In this document: positions 19,234 through 27,480 of the stretch, piece by piece
Numbering within the stretch: position 1 is the first letter of the stretch
Layout of the letters: each line of letters starts with the position of its first letter
Assembly (NCBI RefSeq): GCF_000423365.1
Contig: NZ_AUHV01000002.1
Span: forward strand, 729,270 to 793,269
Direction: 5' to 3'
DNA length: 64,000 bases
Origin: Maritalea myrionectae DSM 19524
GTDB lineage: Bacteria; Pseudomonadota; Alphaproteobacteria; Rhizobiales; Devosiaceae
Program-made: the position numbers and the translations under genes
The notes under the pieces: generated by a model
What the model was told of the DNA's origin: nothing
Database searches by the model: none
Seen by the model: the letters and a program-made list of their open reading frames with translations, nothing else

Positions 19234-19468
19234 CCGCCCCCCCAGCGTTCGCCTTTACACCTTGAAATGGAGCATATCTTACAAATGTGGATTGTCACAT
19301 GCTATCGATCCAAATGAACGGCAAAACACCTAAATCCCTTCCGGCCAAGAATATTGCTGTGCACGCTCTCGCCCACATTGCTGCCATTCAAGTGAATAGT
19401 GCAAAGACAGATTTTGGCCCAACTGTGGCGGTTGGGTCAGGTTCGTTTGACGATCAACATAGGGGAAA

Positions 19469-19545
19469 TGGTGCACCGGGGAAGATTCGAACTCCCGACC
19501 CCTAGATTCGTAGTCTAGTGCTCTATCCAGCTGAGCTACCGGTGC
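19469..19545 (-). tRNA. tRNA-Arg (anticodon ACG)
   Basis: Read on the minus strand: acceptor GCACCGG pairs with CCGGTGC, D-arm AGCTCAGCTGGATAGAGC, anticodon stem CTAGA/TCTAG around loop CTACGAA (anticodon ACG, wobble A probably deaminated to inosine), T-arm GGGAGTTCGAATCTTCCC-type loop with TTCGAAT, discriminator A and an encoded CCA at 19471-19469. It reads CGU/CGC/CGA codons. It lies downstream of the histidine kinase gene on the same strand. Confidence 0.97.
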
Positions 19546-19673
19546 TTAAAATCAACGGTTCGAAAGTTCCGTCGATCAACAGCGCAAAGCCATATACTGG
19601 CTTTGAAATGATTGCAAGACCCACAATCGCAACTTTTTCATCTGATTGTCATTTTGCAGCGAAAAAGCCCGGA

Positions 19674-21095
19674 TTAGCGGGGCAAACAAATCTCAAATTT
19701 TGTGCCTTTTTCAGTTTCGATATAATTGAGCTGTCCGCCATGTGCTTCGACAAGCTCCTTGGCGATGGCCAAACCGAGGCCCGTGCCGCCAGCACGGCCC
19801 GATCCCTCAAACGCACGGAACAGATTCTCTTTGGCGCGCGGCGACAAACCAGGCCCGTTATCTTCGATAAATAAACGCACTTGCTGGTCATTGGCGATCA
19901 GGGTGGCGGCGATGGACAGGTTTTGGCCATCTTGCAAGCTCAGTGGCTCCAATGCCTCACGCGCATTTTTGAGCAAATTGGTGAGGACGCGCGCGATCTG
20001 ATCCGGGTCCACGCGGATGATGACATCATCTTCCACCTGATTGTGCCACTCGATTTCGGGGTGCATCCGCACCGCCGCATCGGTCGCGCATTCATCCAAC
20101 AGTGCGCGTAAATCCACAGGCTCAAACCGTGGGGCCACCGATTTGTGGCGACCATAATCAAGCACCGACTGACAAAAATTGATGGCGCGATCCAGCGTAT
20201 GCACCAATCGCGGCGCTAAACGCTGCACATGCGGGTCATCCAAATTGGCCACCTGATCCGAGAGTAATTGCGCCGCACCGAGGGTATTGCGCAAATCGTG
20301 ATTGATCTTGGCGACGGCCAAGCCAAGGTCGGCCAAATGCTGCTTTTGTTTGAGCATGGCGAACAGATTGCTCTCCATTGCGGCTAGTTCCCGCTCAGCA
20401 ACGCCAACTTCGTCGCCGCGTTCGGAAGGGATGATGATTTTGCGGGCGTCGTCAGGATCCTGCCGAAAGGAGATCATGTTCCGCGTCAGCCGGGTAATCG
20501 GGCGAATCAGCAATCCATTTAGAAACAAGAAGATCGCGAATGACGTGAAGCTGGCGACCAACAGCGAAAGCCAAAAAATATTGCGGGAATAGGTGATCAA
20601 TTCTTCGCGCAACAGCGCTTCATTGACCAGCACCTCCACCACAACATCCTGGTTGTCCATGGGTACACCAATGACCCGCATGGTGCGGTTGGACCCGAAA
20701 AACAGCACTTCCAATGCGCGGCCAATCAAGTCCAATGGCGCGCGCTCTCGCGTATCAGCGGCATAGGCGGCCACGGGCATGGGCATATCTGCGCGCTCAA
20801 TCAATTGGGATTGGCCCTGCGTGCGCACCACCAACGCCTCTGCCTGAGCAGAGCTTAACAATTTGCTGACGGTGTCTGGCGTCAAATCCATCGTGTCTGG
20901 CACGGTTTCAATGACCCGCGCAGCAACGCCAGCGACATGCACGCGATCATCCATCCAATTGATGCGGAAATTGGCGACTGAGGGCAGGTAGATCAACACC
21001 TCCACCACCATAATCATCGCGATGATCATGGTGATCAATTTCATTGAAAGGCCGAAAATGACCCGCTTTGGAGCGTCAATTTGTTCGTTCGCCAT
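19674..21095 (-). CDS. Orphan membrane sensor histidine kinase
   Basis: 473 residues: helix 1 (about residues 17-40), a periplasmic sensor segment, helix 2 (about 172-196), HAMP region (IRPITRLTRNMISFRQDPDD), phosphoacceptor H-box KINHDLRNTLGAAQLLSDQ (His near 268), and an ATPase domain with N-box (LTNLLKNAREAL), G1 (EDNGPGLS) and G2 (GGTGLGLAIAKEL). The HDLRN form of the H-box is less usual than HELRT. No response regulator lies next to it, so its partner must be elsewhere. The signal is unknown. Confidence 0.92.
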   Translation of the reverse strand: MANEQIDAPKRVIFGLSMKLITMIIAMIMVVEVLIYLPSVANFRINWMDDRVHVAGVAARVIETVPDTMDLTPDTVSKLLSSAQAEALVVRTQGQSQLIERADMPMPVAAYAADTRERAPLDLIGRALEVLFFGSNRTMRVIGVPMDNQDVVVEVLVNEALLREELITYSRNIFWLSLLVASFTSFAIFLFLNGLLIRPITRLTRNMISFRQDPDDARKIIIPSERGDEVGVAERELAAMESNLFAMLKQKQHLADLGLAVAKINHDLRNTLGAAQLLSDQVANLDDPHVQRLAPRLVHTLDRAINFCQSVLDYGRHKSVAPRFEPVDLRALLDECATDAAVRMHPEIEWHNQVEDDVIIRVDPDQIARVLTNLLKNAREALEPLSLQDGQNLSIAATLIANDQQVRLFIEDNGPGLSPRAKENLFRAFEGSGRAGGTGLGLAIAKELVEAHGGQLNYIETEKGTKFEICLPR

Positions 21096-21119
21096 AATTG
21101 CCTTTGCAGCGCTTAAAGA

Positions 21120-22550
21120 TCAGCCCAACATGCGGTTGAGCTGAAGCAAGAATTTCAGCGCCGGATGATCGACTTTATCTTTATAGAACTCCACCGCGAT
21201 GCGCTTTGCAATCTCGAATTGCGTTGGGTAAGGCGCGACCATCTTGGTAAACGCCCCAACCTTCATTTTGTTGGCCACAGCCAAAGCATAGATATTGATC
21301 AATTCGCCCGCATTGTTGCCCACGGCCCCCGCGCCCAGGATTTTGCCTGACGGGGTGGTGATGACTTTAAGCAGCCCTTCCTCAACATGCTCGGCGCGAG
21401 CGCGGTCATTTTCAGCAAAACTCCAGCGCAGCACTTTGAATTTGTCGCCATATTTTTCCCGTGCGTCGGCCTCTGTGAGCCCGACATTTGCGATTTCGGG
21501 ATCGGTATAGGTTGCCCAGGGAATAATGGTGGGATCGTTTTTGATCGGCAAACGGTATAGCGCGTTACGCACCACCAAGCCCCCATGATAACCCGCAACA
21601 TGGGTAAATTGCAGGCCGCCAGCAACGTCGCCGATGGCATAGATGCGCTTGTTCGACGTTTTCAGCGATTTATTGACCTGAATGCCGCGGCCATCATAAT
21701 TGACCTTCGCCTTTTCCAAATCCAAGGCTTCAACATTTGGCTTGCGCCCGGCCGCCAGCAGCAAATGCGACCCGACAATTTCTTCTGTATCGCCGTTTTT
21801 CAGTTCAATCGTCACAGCAATGTTTTTGGCCTTCTGCCCGACTTGCGTGACCTTCACGCCCTGACGGATCACCACGCCTTCGCGGCGAATTTGCTTGAGC
21901 GCAATATCGCTCAATTCCGGATCATCTTTGGCCAACGGGGTTTGCATTTCGAGCACGGTCACGTCGCTGCCGAGGCGGTGATGCGCCTGCGCCATTTCCA
22001 TGCCAATCGGGCCGCCACCCACAACAATCAAATGTTGCGGCTTACGGGTCAGGTTAAAAATCGTTTCATTGGTGTGATACTCAATTTCGCTCAAGCCCGG
22101 AATCGGCGGCGACATGGGCCGCGAGCCTGTGGCAATTACAAACCGGCGGGGCTTGACGGCCTGATCACCCACCATCACGGTTTTGGCATCGGTGAATTTC
22201 GCTTCGCCCTGCAACACTGTGGCACCAAGACCCTCAAAACGCTCCACCGAATCGTGGGGTGCGATGTCGGCAATTACCCTGTGCACATGTTCATTCACGC
22301 GGCCAAAATTAATCTTGGGATCTTCTGCCGCGATGCCAAATTTGGTGGCGGTGCGCATATATTGCGCGCGTTTGGCTGAGGCAATGAGCGATTTTGACGG
22401 TACACAGCCATAGTTGAGGCAATCCCCGCCCATCTTGTCGCGCTCGACCAGCACAACGCTTGCGCCCAGCGATAAAGCAGCGGCCGCGACGGTTAAGCCG
22501 CCGGAACCGCCACCGATAACACAGAGATCAGGTTGAAGAATTTTTGCCAT
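21120..22550 (-). CDS. FAD-dependent pyridine nucleotide-disulfide oxidoreductase (LPD/MerA-like)
   Basis: 476-residue flavoenzyme with FAD site VIGGGSGGLTVAAAA, redox-active disulfide GGDCLNYGCVPSKSL (Cys44, Cys49), NAD(P) site VVGGGPIGMEMAQ and a dimerisation domain. At the C-terminus the His of lipoamide dehydrogenases (HPT--E) is replaced: VAPYPTQFE. The MerA heavy-metal domain and C-terminal Cys pair are absent, so neither a true LPD nor a mercuric reductase is likely. It stands 43 bases downstream of a TVP38/TMEM64 gene, a repeated pairing. The substrate is unknown. Confidence 0.9.
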   Translation of the reverse strand: MAKILQPDLCVIGGGSGGLTVAAAALSLGASVVLVERDKMGGDCLNYGCVPSKSLIASAKRAQYMRTATKFGIAAEDPKINFGRVNEHVHRVIADIAPHDSVERFEGLGATVLQGEAKFTDAKTVMVGDQAVKPRRFVIATGSRPMSPPIPGLSEIEYHTNETIFNLTRKPQHLIVVGGGPIGMEMAQAHHRLGSDVTVLEMQTPLAKDDPELSDIALKQIRREGVVIRQGVKVTQVGQKAKNIAVTIELKNGDTEEIVGSHLLLAAGRKPNVEALDLEKAKVNYDGRGIQVNKSLKTSNKRIYAIGDVAGGLQFTHVAGYHGGLVVRNALYRLPIKNDPTIIPWATYTDPEIANVGLTEADAREKYGDKFKVLRWSFAENDRARAEHVEEGLLKVITTPSGKILGAGAVGNNAGELINIYALAVANKMKVGAFTKMVAPYPTQFEIAKRIAVEFYKDKVDHPALKFLLQLNRMLG

Positions 22551-22593
22551 AAATAAAACTATCCTCGCACAATGTGCGCTTCCGTTCTTTTGT

Positions 22594-23364
22594 TTAAGCG
22601 GGCGTTTTGCGCACGCGCTTAATGATGATCGGGATCAAAGATGCGAGCCCCAAGGCACCCAACGCGATCAACAAATCTGTTGTGATGATATTGCCCACTT
22701 TCAGCGAAATGCCGCAAGTGGCATTTCCCGCTGCCATGCAAGCCTCGTATGCATCGGCCTGTGCCCGAACGATTGAATCAAGCCCCTCGCCCGCATAAGC
22801 GTAAGCGAACGTGCCCGGCGCAATGCCGACCAGTGTGGTCCAGAAAAAGATGGAGAACGGGACGCCCAGAATGCCGGGGACAATGTTGACCAATGTGAAG
22901 GGAAACACAGGGGTGAGCCGCAAAAACAGCATGTAATTCACGGCGTCTTTTTGGAAACCATCCCGCATACGCTGCACATAGCCTTTTGCGTTTTGCCGCA
23001 TATGCTCGCCAAGCGATGTTTTGGCAATGAAAAAGAGAATCGATGCGCCCATCGTGGCGGCAACGATGGTAGCGAGGCCGGCTATCCACCAGCCCAAAAG
23101 CAAGCCACCCGAGACGGTGAGCACCCACGCGGCAGGAAATGAAAGCGCCACCGCCACCACATAAAATGCCATGTAGATGAGCACAGCGAACAATAAATAG
23201 TCCGCCACAAATTGGGACATGCGGGTATAGTTTTGAACCAATGCCTCAACGGAAAGCCATTTATAAGTGCCGGTGAAATAGAGCGCGGCAATGATGAGCA
23301 CAAGAAGCGCCAACGGCAGCCAGCGCTTGGCGAGTGAAATCTTGTTTTGGTGCGACAAAGACAT
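22594..23364 (-). CDS. TVP38/TMEM64 family membrane protein (VTT domain)
   Basis: 256-residue integral membrane protein with about six hydrophobic segments. The VTT/SNARE-associated motif is seen in FPAAWVLTVSGGLLLGWWIA followed by FFIAKTSLGEHMRQ, LRLTPVFPFTLVNIVPGILG, and TFAYAYAGEGL. Relatives (DedA-like, human TMEM41B/VMP1) move lipids between leaflets; whether this bacterial branch does so is unproven. ATG 23364 (MSLSHQNK) is preferred to ATG 23403, having a weak GGGA site. It precedes the flavoenzyme gene in what is probably a two-gene operon. Confidence 0.9.
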   Translation of the reverse strand: MSLSHQNKISLAKRWLPLALLVLIIAALYFTGTYKWLSVEALVQNYTRMSQFVADYLLFAVLIYMAFYVVAVALSFPAAWVLTVSGGLLLGWWIAGLATIVAATMGASILFFIAKTSLGEHMRQNAKGYVQRMRDGFQKDAVNYMLFLRLTPVFPFTLVNIVPGILGVPFSIFFWTTLVGIAPGTFAYAYAGEGLDSIVRAQADAYEACMAAGNATCGISLKVGNIITTDLLIALGALGLASLIPIIIKRVRKTPA

Positions 23365-23513
23365 AGTTGGTCCCAAAGTTTGTGGTTGGTCCAGACTAAT
23401 CATGGGTCGCGTCTGGACCCAAGTAAATTATGATGACAGAATGATCACTCAGATTTGAGGGTCAGGTGTGAAACAAAGGACGGAAAAAGTACGTCCGCGC
23501 ACGAGGGTTTTGA

Positions 23514-23542
23514 TTGACTTGGGCACTATGATTGCCTATAAG
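23514..23542 (+). promoter_or_regulatory. Strong promoter for rpmH-rnpA-yidC
   Basis: TTGACT (23514-23519) and TATAAG (23537-23542) with 17 bases between them, about 140 bases ahead of rpmH. This is the closest match to a consensus housekeeping promoter noticed in the window, as expected for a ribosomal protein gene. Confidence 0.7.
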
Positions 23543-23681
23543 CCAGCCCAACTCGACCATTTAATGATGGTGCGGTCGGTATTTGTTTTGTCAAAATCAA
23601 AAGCCGTTGTGCCCTTTGGTCAATCAGGAATTAAACAGTAAAAGAGGAACCGTGTCCTTTAAGATGCGGTCTTGAAGAGCA

Positions 23682-23816
23682 ATGAAGCGTACATTTCAGC
23701 CTAGCAATCTTGTTCGCACACGTCGTCACGGTTTCCGCGCACGTATGGCCACCAAGAACGGTCGTAAGATTTTGAATGCGCGTCGCGCACGTGGCCGCAA
23801 GCGTTTGTCAGCTTAA
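23682..23816 (+). CDS. rpmH: 50S ribosomal protein L34
   Basis: 44 residues, too short for many gene finders. [20 protein letters not shown], then MATKNGRK and [11 protein letters not shown]: the complete, highly basic L34. Followed 37 bases later by rnpA, the near-universal bacterial order. Confidence 0.98.
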   Translation: MKRTFQPSNLVRTRRHGFRARMATKNGRKILNARRARGRKRLSA

Positions 23817-23853
23817 GTGACGATTTGGGCACGATAAGGGTCCGAAGAGCGAG

Positions 23854-24234
23854 ATGACAACCATGCGCCAGTTGAAAAAAAGGGCGCAATTTTTGAAAGC
23901 CGCGCGTGGACGTAAAATTGTCCGGCGCGGCTTTGTGCTGCAAGCCGTTGCGCACAATGAAGATTGCGAGTTGGGTCCGGCGCTGGGCTACACAGTGACC
24001 AAGAGGGTGGGCAACGCACCGCAGCGCAATCGGATAAAGCGACGTTTACGCGCACTTTCCAAAGAATTCGCTGAAAAATTTGACCCAAATTTCAACTATG
24101 TGTTGATTGGTCGTCAAGAAGCGTTACATGAACCCTTTAACGAACTTAAAAAGAACCTCGCAAGAGCTCTTGAAAAGATACATGTCGAAAGAAGCGCTGC
24201 TTCGCATGCAATAGATCGGAAGTCAAAATCATGA
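23854..24234 (+). CDS. rnpA: Ribonuclease P protein component
   Basis: Basic protein subunit of RNase P, assisting the RNA in 5' maturation of tRNA. 126 residues with RRGFVLQAVAHN and the RNP signature RNRIKRRLRAL. Its stop overlaps the yidC start by 4 bases (ATGA). The small yidD gene found between rnpA and yidC in many bacteria is not present here. Confidence 0.96.
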   Translation: MTTMRQLKKRAQFLKAARGRKIVRRGFVLQAVAHNEDCELGPALGYTVTKRVGNAPQRNRIKRRLRALSKEFAEKFDPNFNYVLIGRQEALHEPFNELKKNLARALEKIHVERSAASHAIDRKSKS

Positions 24235-26060
24235 ATGAAGGCCGCAATTACGTCTTGGCAATCGGGTTGTCGATTTTGGTGCTGGTGGGGTGGCAATATT
24301 TTGTTGCTGGACCGCAACTGGAAAAAGCCCAACGGCAAGCTGAAATCGCTGCGCAGCAGGAGCAAGGCACATCAAGCACCGCGGATCTACCGACCCCATC
24401 TGCTGATGGCGACCCAAGCGATATTGCTGCGCCTGTAACCGGCGTTACTGGCAGCCGTGATGACGTGATCTCCCAAGGTGAACGCGTTGATATTTCGACC
24501 GATGCTTTGACAGGTTCGATTAATCTAACCGGCGGTCGCATCGATGATCTGCGCTTGAAGCGCTATCGCGAGACTGTGGATGAGACCAGCCCGATCATCA
24601 CGCTTTTGTCGCCTGAAGGCACACCAGAGCCATTCTTTGTTGAGCAAGGCTGGGTAAGTGCCACTGGATCGACAGCAAACCTGCCGAAATCTGATACGCA
24701 GTGGGATGTTGTTGGCAACAGCACCTTGGGTGTGAATTCACCAGTGACGTTGCAGTATGACAATGGCAATGGGCAAATCTTTAAGCGCACATTCAATGTC
24801 GACGAAAACTATCTCTTCACTGTGACCCAGGCCGTTGAGAACAATGGTTCTGGCGATATTGCGCTGTTCCCTTATTCTCGCGTTACCCGGCAAGAAACGC
24901 CCAAGACTTCGGGCTTCTTTATTTTGCATGAAGGCCCAATCGGCGTTCTTTCCGACAATAATCTGGTTGAGCTTTCCTATGGCGACCTCGCTGAAGATGG
25001 TCGCAAAGACTTTTCATCCAATGGCGGCTGGCTTGGCTTCACCGATAAATATTGGGCCGCCGCAGTTGTGCCAACACCAGACACATCTGTGAATGCGCGT
25101 TTCTCCTATCGCACAGCGGGCGGACGCCCGACCTATCAGTCCAGCTTTGTAGCGCAGGACCCGATTGTTGTAGGGGCGAGCCAATCCGGCTCATTTACAA
25201 GCCACGTTTTTGCCGGCGCTAAAGTTGAAGAATATATCGACGACTATGAGCAGAATCTCGGCTTTGACCGATTTGAACTGTTGATTGACTGGGGTTGGTT
25301 CCACTTTATCACCAAACCCATTTTCTACATGATCCGGTTCCTCAATGGCATTTTGGGCAATTTCGGTCTCGCTATTTTGGCGGTGACCGTGATCATCAAA
25401 GCCTTGTTCTTCTGGTTCGCGAACAAATCTTACGCCTCCATGGCTGCCATGAAAAAAGTGCAGCCTGAGATGAAAGAAATTCAAGAGCGCCACAAAGATG
25501 ATCGCATGCAGCAACAGCAGGCGATGATGGAGCTTTACAAGCGCGAAAAGATCAACCCGATGAGCGGTTGTTGGCCGGTTCTGATTCAGATCCCTGTGTT
25601 CTTCTCGCTCTACAAAGTGTTGTTTGTGACCATCGAAATGCGCCATGCGCCGTTCTTTGGCTGGATTCAGGATTTGGCGTCACCAGACCCGACCAACGTG
25701 TTCAACCTGTTCGGCTTGTTGCCATTTGACCCAACAGGCCTGCCCTTGTTGGGCGGTTTCCTGGCCTTGGGTGCATGGCCATTGATCATGGGTATCACCA
25801 TGTTCGTGCAAATGCGCTTGAACCCTCCACCAGCAGATCCCACACAGGCAGCGATCTTTGCCTGGATGCCTGTGATATTCACATTCATGCTGGCAGGCTT
25901 CCCAGCTGGCTTGGTGATTTACTGGGCATGGAACAACTTCCTGTCCATCATCCAGCAATATGTGATTATGCGTCGCCATGGCGTGGATGTTGATTTGTTT
26001 GGCAACATCGCGGCCACCTTCAAGCGGAAAAAACCCGCTGAAGAAGAGGAAGCGAAATAA
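24231..26060 (+). CDS. yidC: Membrane protein insertase YidC
   Basis: 609 residues. Helix 1 (LAIGLSILVLVGWQYFVAG), a large periplasmic beta-sandwich domain (about residues 60-355, NGGWLGFTDKYWAA motif), then the conserved five-helix insertase core (FGLAILAVTVIIKALFFWFAN; NPMSGCWPVLIQIPVFFSLY; LVIYWAWNNFLSIIQQYVI). Works with SecYEG or alone to insert and fold inner-membrane proteins. Ends with a basic tail (FKRKKPAEEEEAK) used for ribosome contact. Part of the rpmH-rnpA-yidC-engB run. Confidence 0.98.
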   Translation: MNEGRNYVLAIGLSILVLVGWQYFVAGPQLEKAQRQAEIAAQQEQGTSSTADLPTPSADGDPSDIAAPVTGVTGSRDDVISQGERVDISTDALTGSINLTGGRIDDLRLKRYRETVDETSPIITLLSPEGTPEPFFVEQGWVSATGSTANLPKSDTQWDVVGNSTLGVNSPVTLQYDNGNGQIFKRTFNVDENYLFTVTQAVENNGSGDIALFPYSRVTRQETPKTSGFFILHEGPIGVLSDNNLVELSYGDLAEDGRKDFSSNGGWLGFTDKYWAAAVVPTPDTSVNARFSYRTAGGRPTYQSSFVAQDPIVVGASQSGSFTSHVFAGAKVEEYIDDYEQNLGFDRFELLIDWGWFHFITKPIFYMIRFLNGILGNFGLAILAVTVIIKALFFWFANKSYASMAAMKKVQPEMKEIQERHKDDRMQQQQAMMELYKREKINPMSGCWPVLIQIPVFFSLYKVLFVTIEMRHAPFFGWIQDLASPDPTNVFNLFGLLPFDPTGLPLLGGFLALGAWPLIMGITMFVQMRLNPPPADPTQAAIFAWMPVIFTFMLAGFPAGLVIYWAWNNFLSIIQQYVIMRRHGVDVDLFGNIAATFKRKKPAEEEEAK

Positions 26061-26075
26061 TTGACGATCTAGCAT

Positions 26076-26106
26076 GAGGCGGCTAATTTAGCCGCCTCAA
26101 TTGTTT
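26076..26106 (+). terminator. Terminator after yidC
   Basis: GAGGCGGCTAA (26076-26086) pairs with TTAGCCGCCTC (26088-26098), a near-perfect hairpin followed by AATTGTTTTT. It ends the rpmH-rnpA-yidC transcript and suggests that the next gene has its own promoter. Confidence 0.85.
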
Positions 26107-26198
26107 TTAGGGGTAGGCTCAGCCAATGATTCAATAACCGTACACCACCTTCGATGTGGACACGCTATTTGCTCACTCTTTTTTGCAAAGGACAGCCA

Positions 26199-26849
26199 AT
26201 GTACGGCCCGAATCCGAATACCCCCTTTCCGATCAAAGATGTTGATCGGGTGATCTTCTTGAAAAACCACATTACCAATCCGCTGATCGAGGTTGGCGAT
26301 TTCACCTATTACGATGATGGTGATCGACCGCAAGATTTCGAACAGCGCAATGTTCAATATCATTTTGAGTTTATCGGCGACAAACTCACCATCGGCAAAT
26401 TCTGTGCCTTGGCCCAAGGCTGCCAGTTTATCATGAATGGCGCCAACCATTTGATGGAGGGGTTCTCCACTTTTCCATTTCAAATCTTCTCTGAGGACTG
26501 GGCAGATGGGTTTGACGCCAATAAGTGGGTTGAAAATTCCAAGGGGGACACCAGCATTGGTCATGATGTGTGGATCGGGCGGGACGCCACGATCATGCCC
26601 GGGGTGACCATCAGCAATGGCGCGATCATTGGCAGCAATGCCGTTGTGGCAAAAGACGTGCCAGCCTACGCCATCGTGGTTGGCAATCCGGCCCGCATTG
26701 TAAAGATGCGATTTGGCGATGGAATAATTGCGCGATTGGAGCAAATTGCGTGGTGGCATTGGCCGGTAGAAAAGATTACAAAGCACAAAGATGCGATAAT
26801 GGGCGCGGAAATTGCGGCGCTAGAAAAGGCAAGTTTAGACGATGACTGA
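26199..26849 (+). CDS. CatB-like hexapeptide-repeat acetyltransferase
   Basis: 216-residue left-handed beta-helix O-acetyltransferase of the xenobiotic type (CatB/Vat group). Characteristic stretches: [20 protein letters not shown] near the start, the active-site region [10 protein letters not shown] (catalytic His), [20 protein letters not shown] hexapeptides, and [13 protein letters not shown]. CatB acetylates chloramphenicol and Vat streptogramins, but many chromosomal relatives have no known substrate, so resistance should not be assumed. ATG 26199 follows AAAGGA; the frame continues upstream to GTG 26154 without a good site. Overlaps engB by 8 bases. Confidence 0.88.
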   Translation: MYGPNPNTPFPIKDVDRVIFLKNHITNPLIEVGDFTYYDDGDRPQDFEQRNVQYHFEFIGDKLTIGKFCALAQGCQFIMNGANHLMEGFSTFPFQIFSEDWADGFDANKWVENSKGDTSIGHDVWIGRDATIMPGVTISNGAIIGSNAVVAKDVPAYAIVVGNPARIVKMRFGDGIIARLEQIAWWHWPVEKITKHKDAIMGAEIAALEKASLDDD

Positions 26850-27471
26850 GTATTCTCCGGCAGAATTGGAAGCAGGCCGCCTGCTGTTTGCACGCCCTTG
26901 GGATTTCATCAAGGGGTGTGTGCGCATTGACGACCTTCCGCCAACCGACCGCACAGAGATCGCCTTTGCCGGCCGCTCAAATGTGGGCAAGTCTTCTTTA
27001 ATCAACGCATTGACAGGGCGGGTAAATCTGGCGCGGACCTCTAACACGCCAGGGCGCACGCAGGAGCTGAATATTTTTGAAGCCAATGACGCACCGCTGC
27101 GCATTGTGGATATGCCCGGCTATGGCTTTGCCAAAGCGCCGAAAAAGACCGTTGAGACGTGGACCAAACTGATCCATTCCTATTTGAAGGGCCGCCCCAA
27201 CCTGCGGCGGGTCTTTGTGTTGATCGATGGCCGACATGGGCCAAAACCCGCCGACGAAACGGTGATGAATGAGTTGGATGGTGCCGCGGTCTCTTATCAG
27301 ATTGTGATCACCAAAGCGGATAAGCCAAAAGCTGAAGAATTGGCCAAAGTCATCGAGCGCACGACGCAAATCGTCAGCAAGCATGGCGCCGCCCATCCCG
27401 AACTGTTGGTCACCTCATCTGAAAAGAAAGATGGTATCGCTGAATTGCGCGCCGTAATCTCGATGCTTTAG
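26842..27471 (+). CDS. engB: Ribosome biogenesis GTP-binding protein EngB (YihA/YsxC)
   Basis: 209-residue TrmE-Era-family GTPase needed for late 50S assembly. G1 [14 protein letters not shown], switch region [13 protein letters not shown]3 [12 protein letters not shown] and G4 TKADK are all intact. Its start lies inside the acetyltransferase gene (8-base overlap). In related genomes engB is usually followed directly by argB; here two minus-strand genes intervene. Confidence 0.97.
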   Translation: MTEYSPAELEAGRLLFARPWDFIKGCVRIDDLPPTDRTEIAFAGRSNVGKSSLINALTGRVNLARTSNTPGRTQELNIFEANDAPLRIVDMPGYGFAKAPKKTVETWTKLIHSYLKGRPNLRRVFVLIDGRHGPKPADETVMNELDGAAVSYQIVITKADKPKAEELAKVIERTTQIVSKHGAAHPELLVTSSEKKDGIAELRAVISML

Positions 27472-27480
27472 GATTGTGCG

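Noticed and set aside
19469-19545. Possible attachment site at tRNA-Arg for an integrated element
   Set aside because: No second copy of the tRNA 3' end and no integrase were found between 16.7 and 19.4 kb.
21120-22550. Calling the flavoenzyme lipoamide dehydrogenase or mercuric reductase
   Set aside because: The LPD His is replaced, MerA metal-binding Cys residues are missing, and there are no 2-oxoacid dehydrogenase or mer genes nearby.
26199-26849. Calling the hexapeptide acetyltransferase a chloramphenicol resistance gene
   Set aside because: The family is right, but chromosomal relatives next to core genes generally have no shown resistance role; sequence alone does not establish it.
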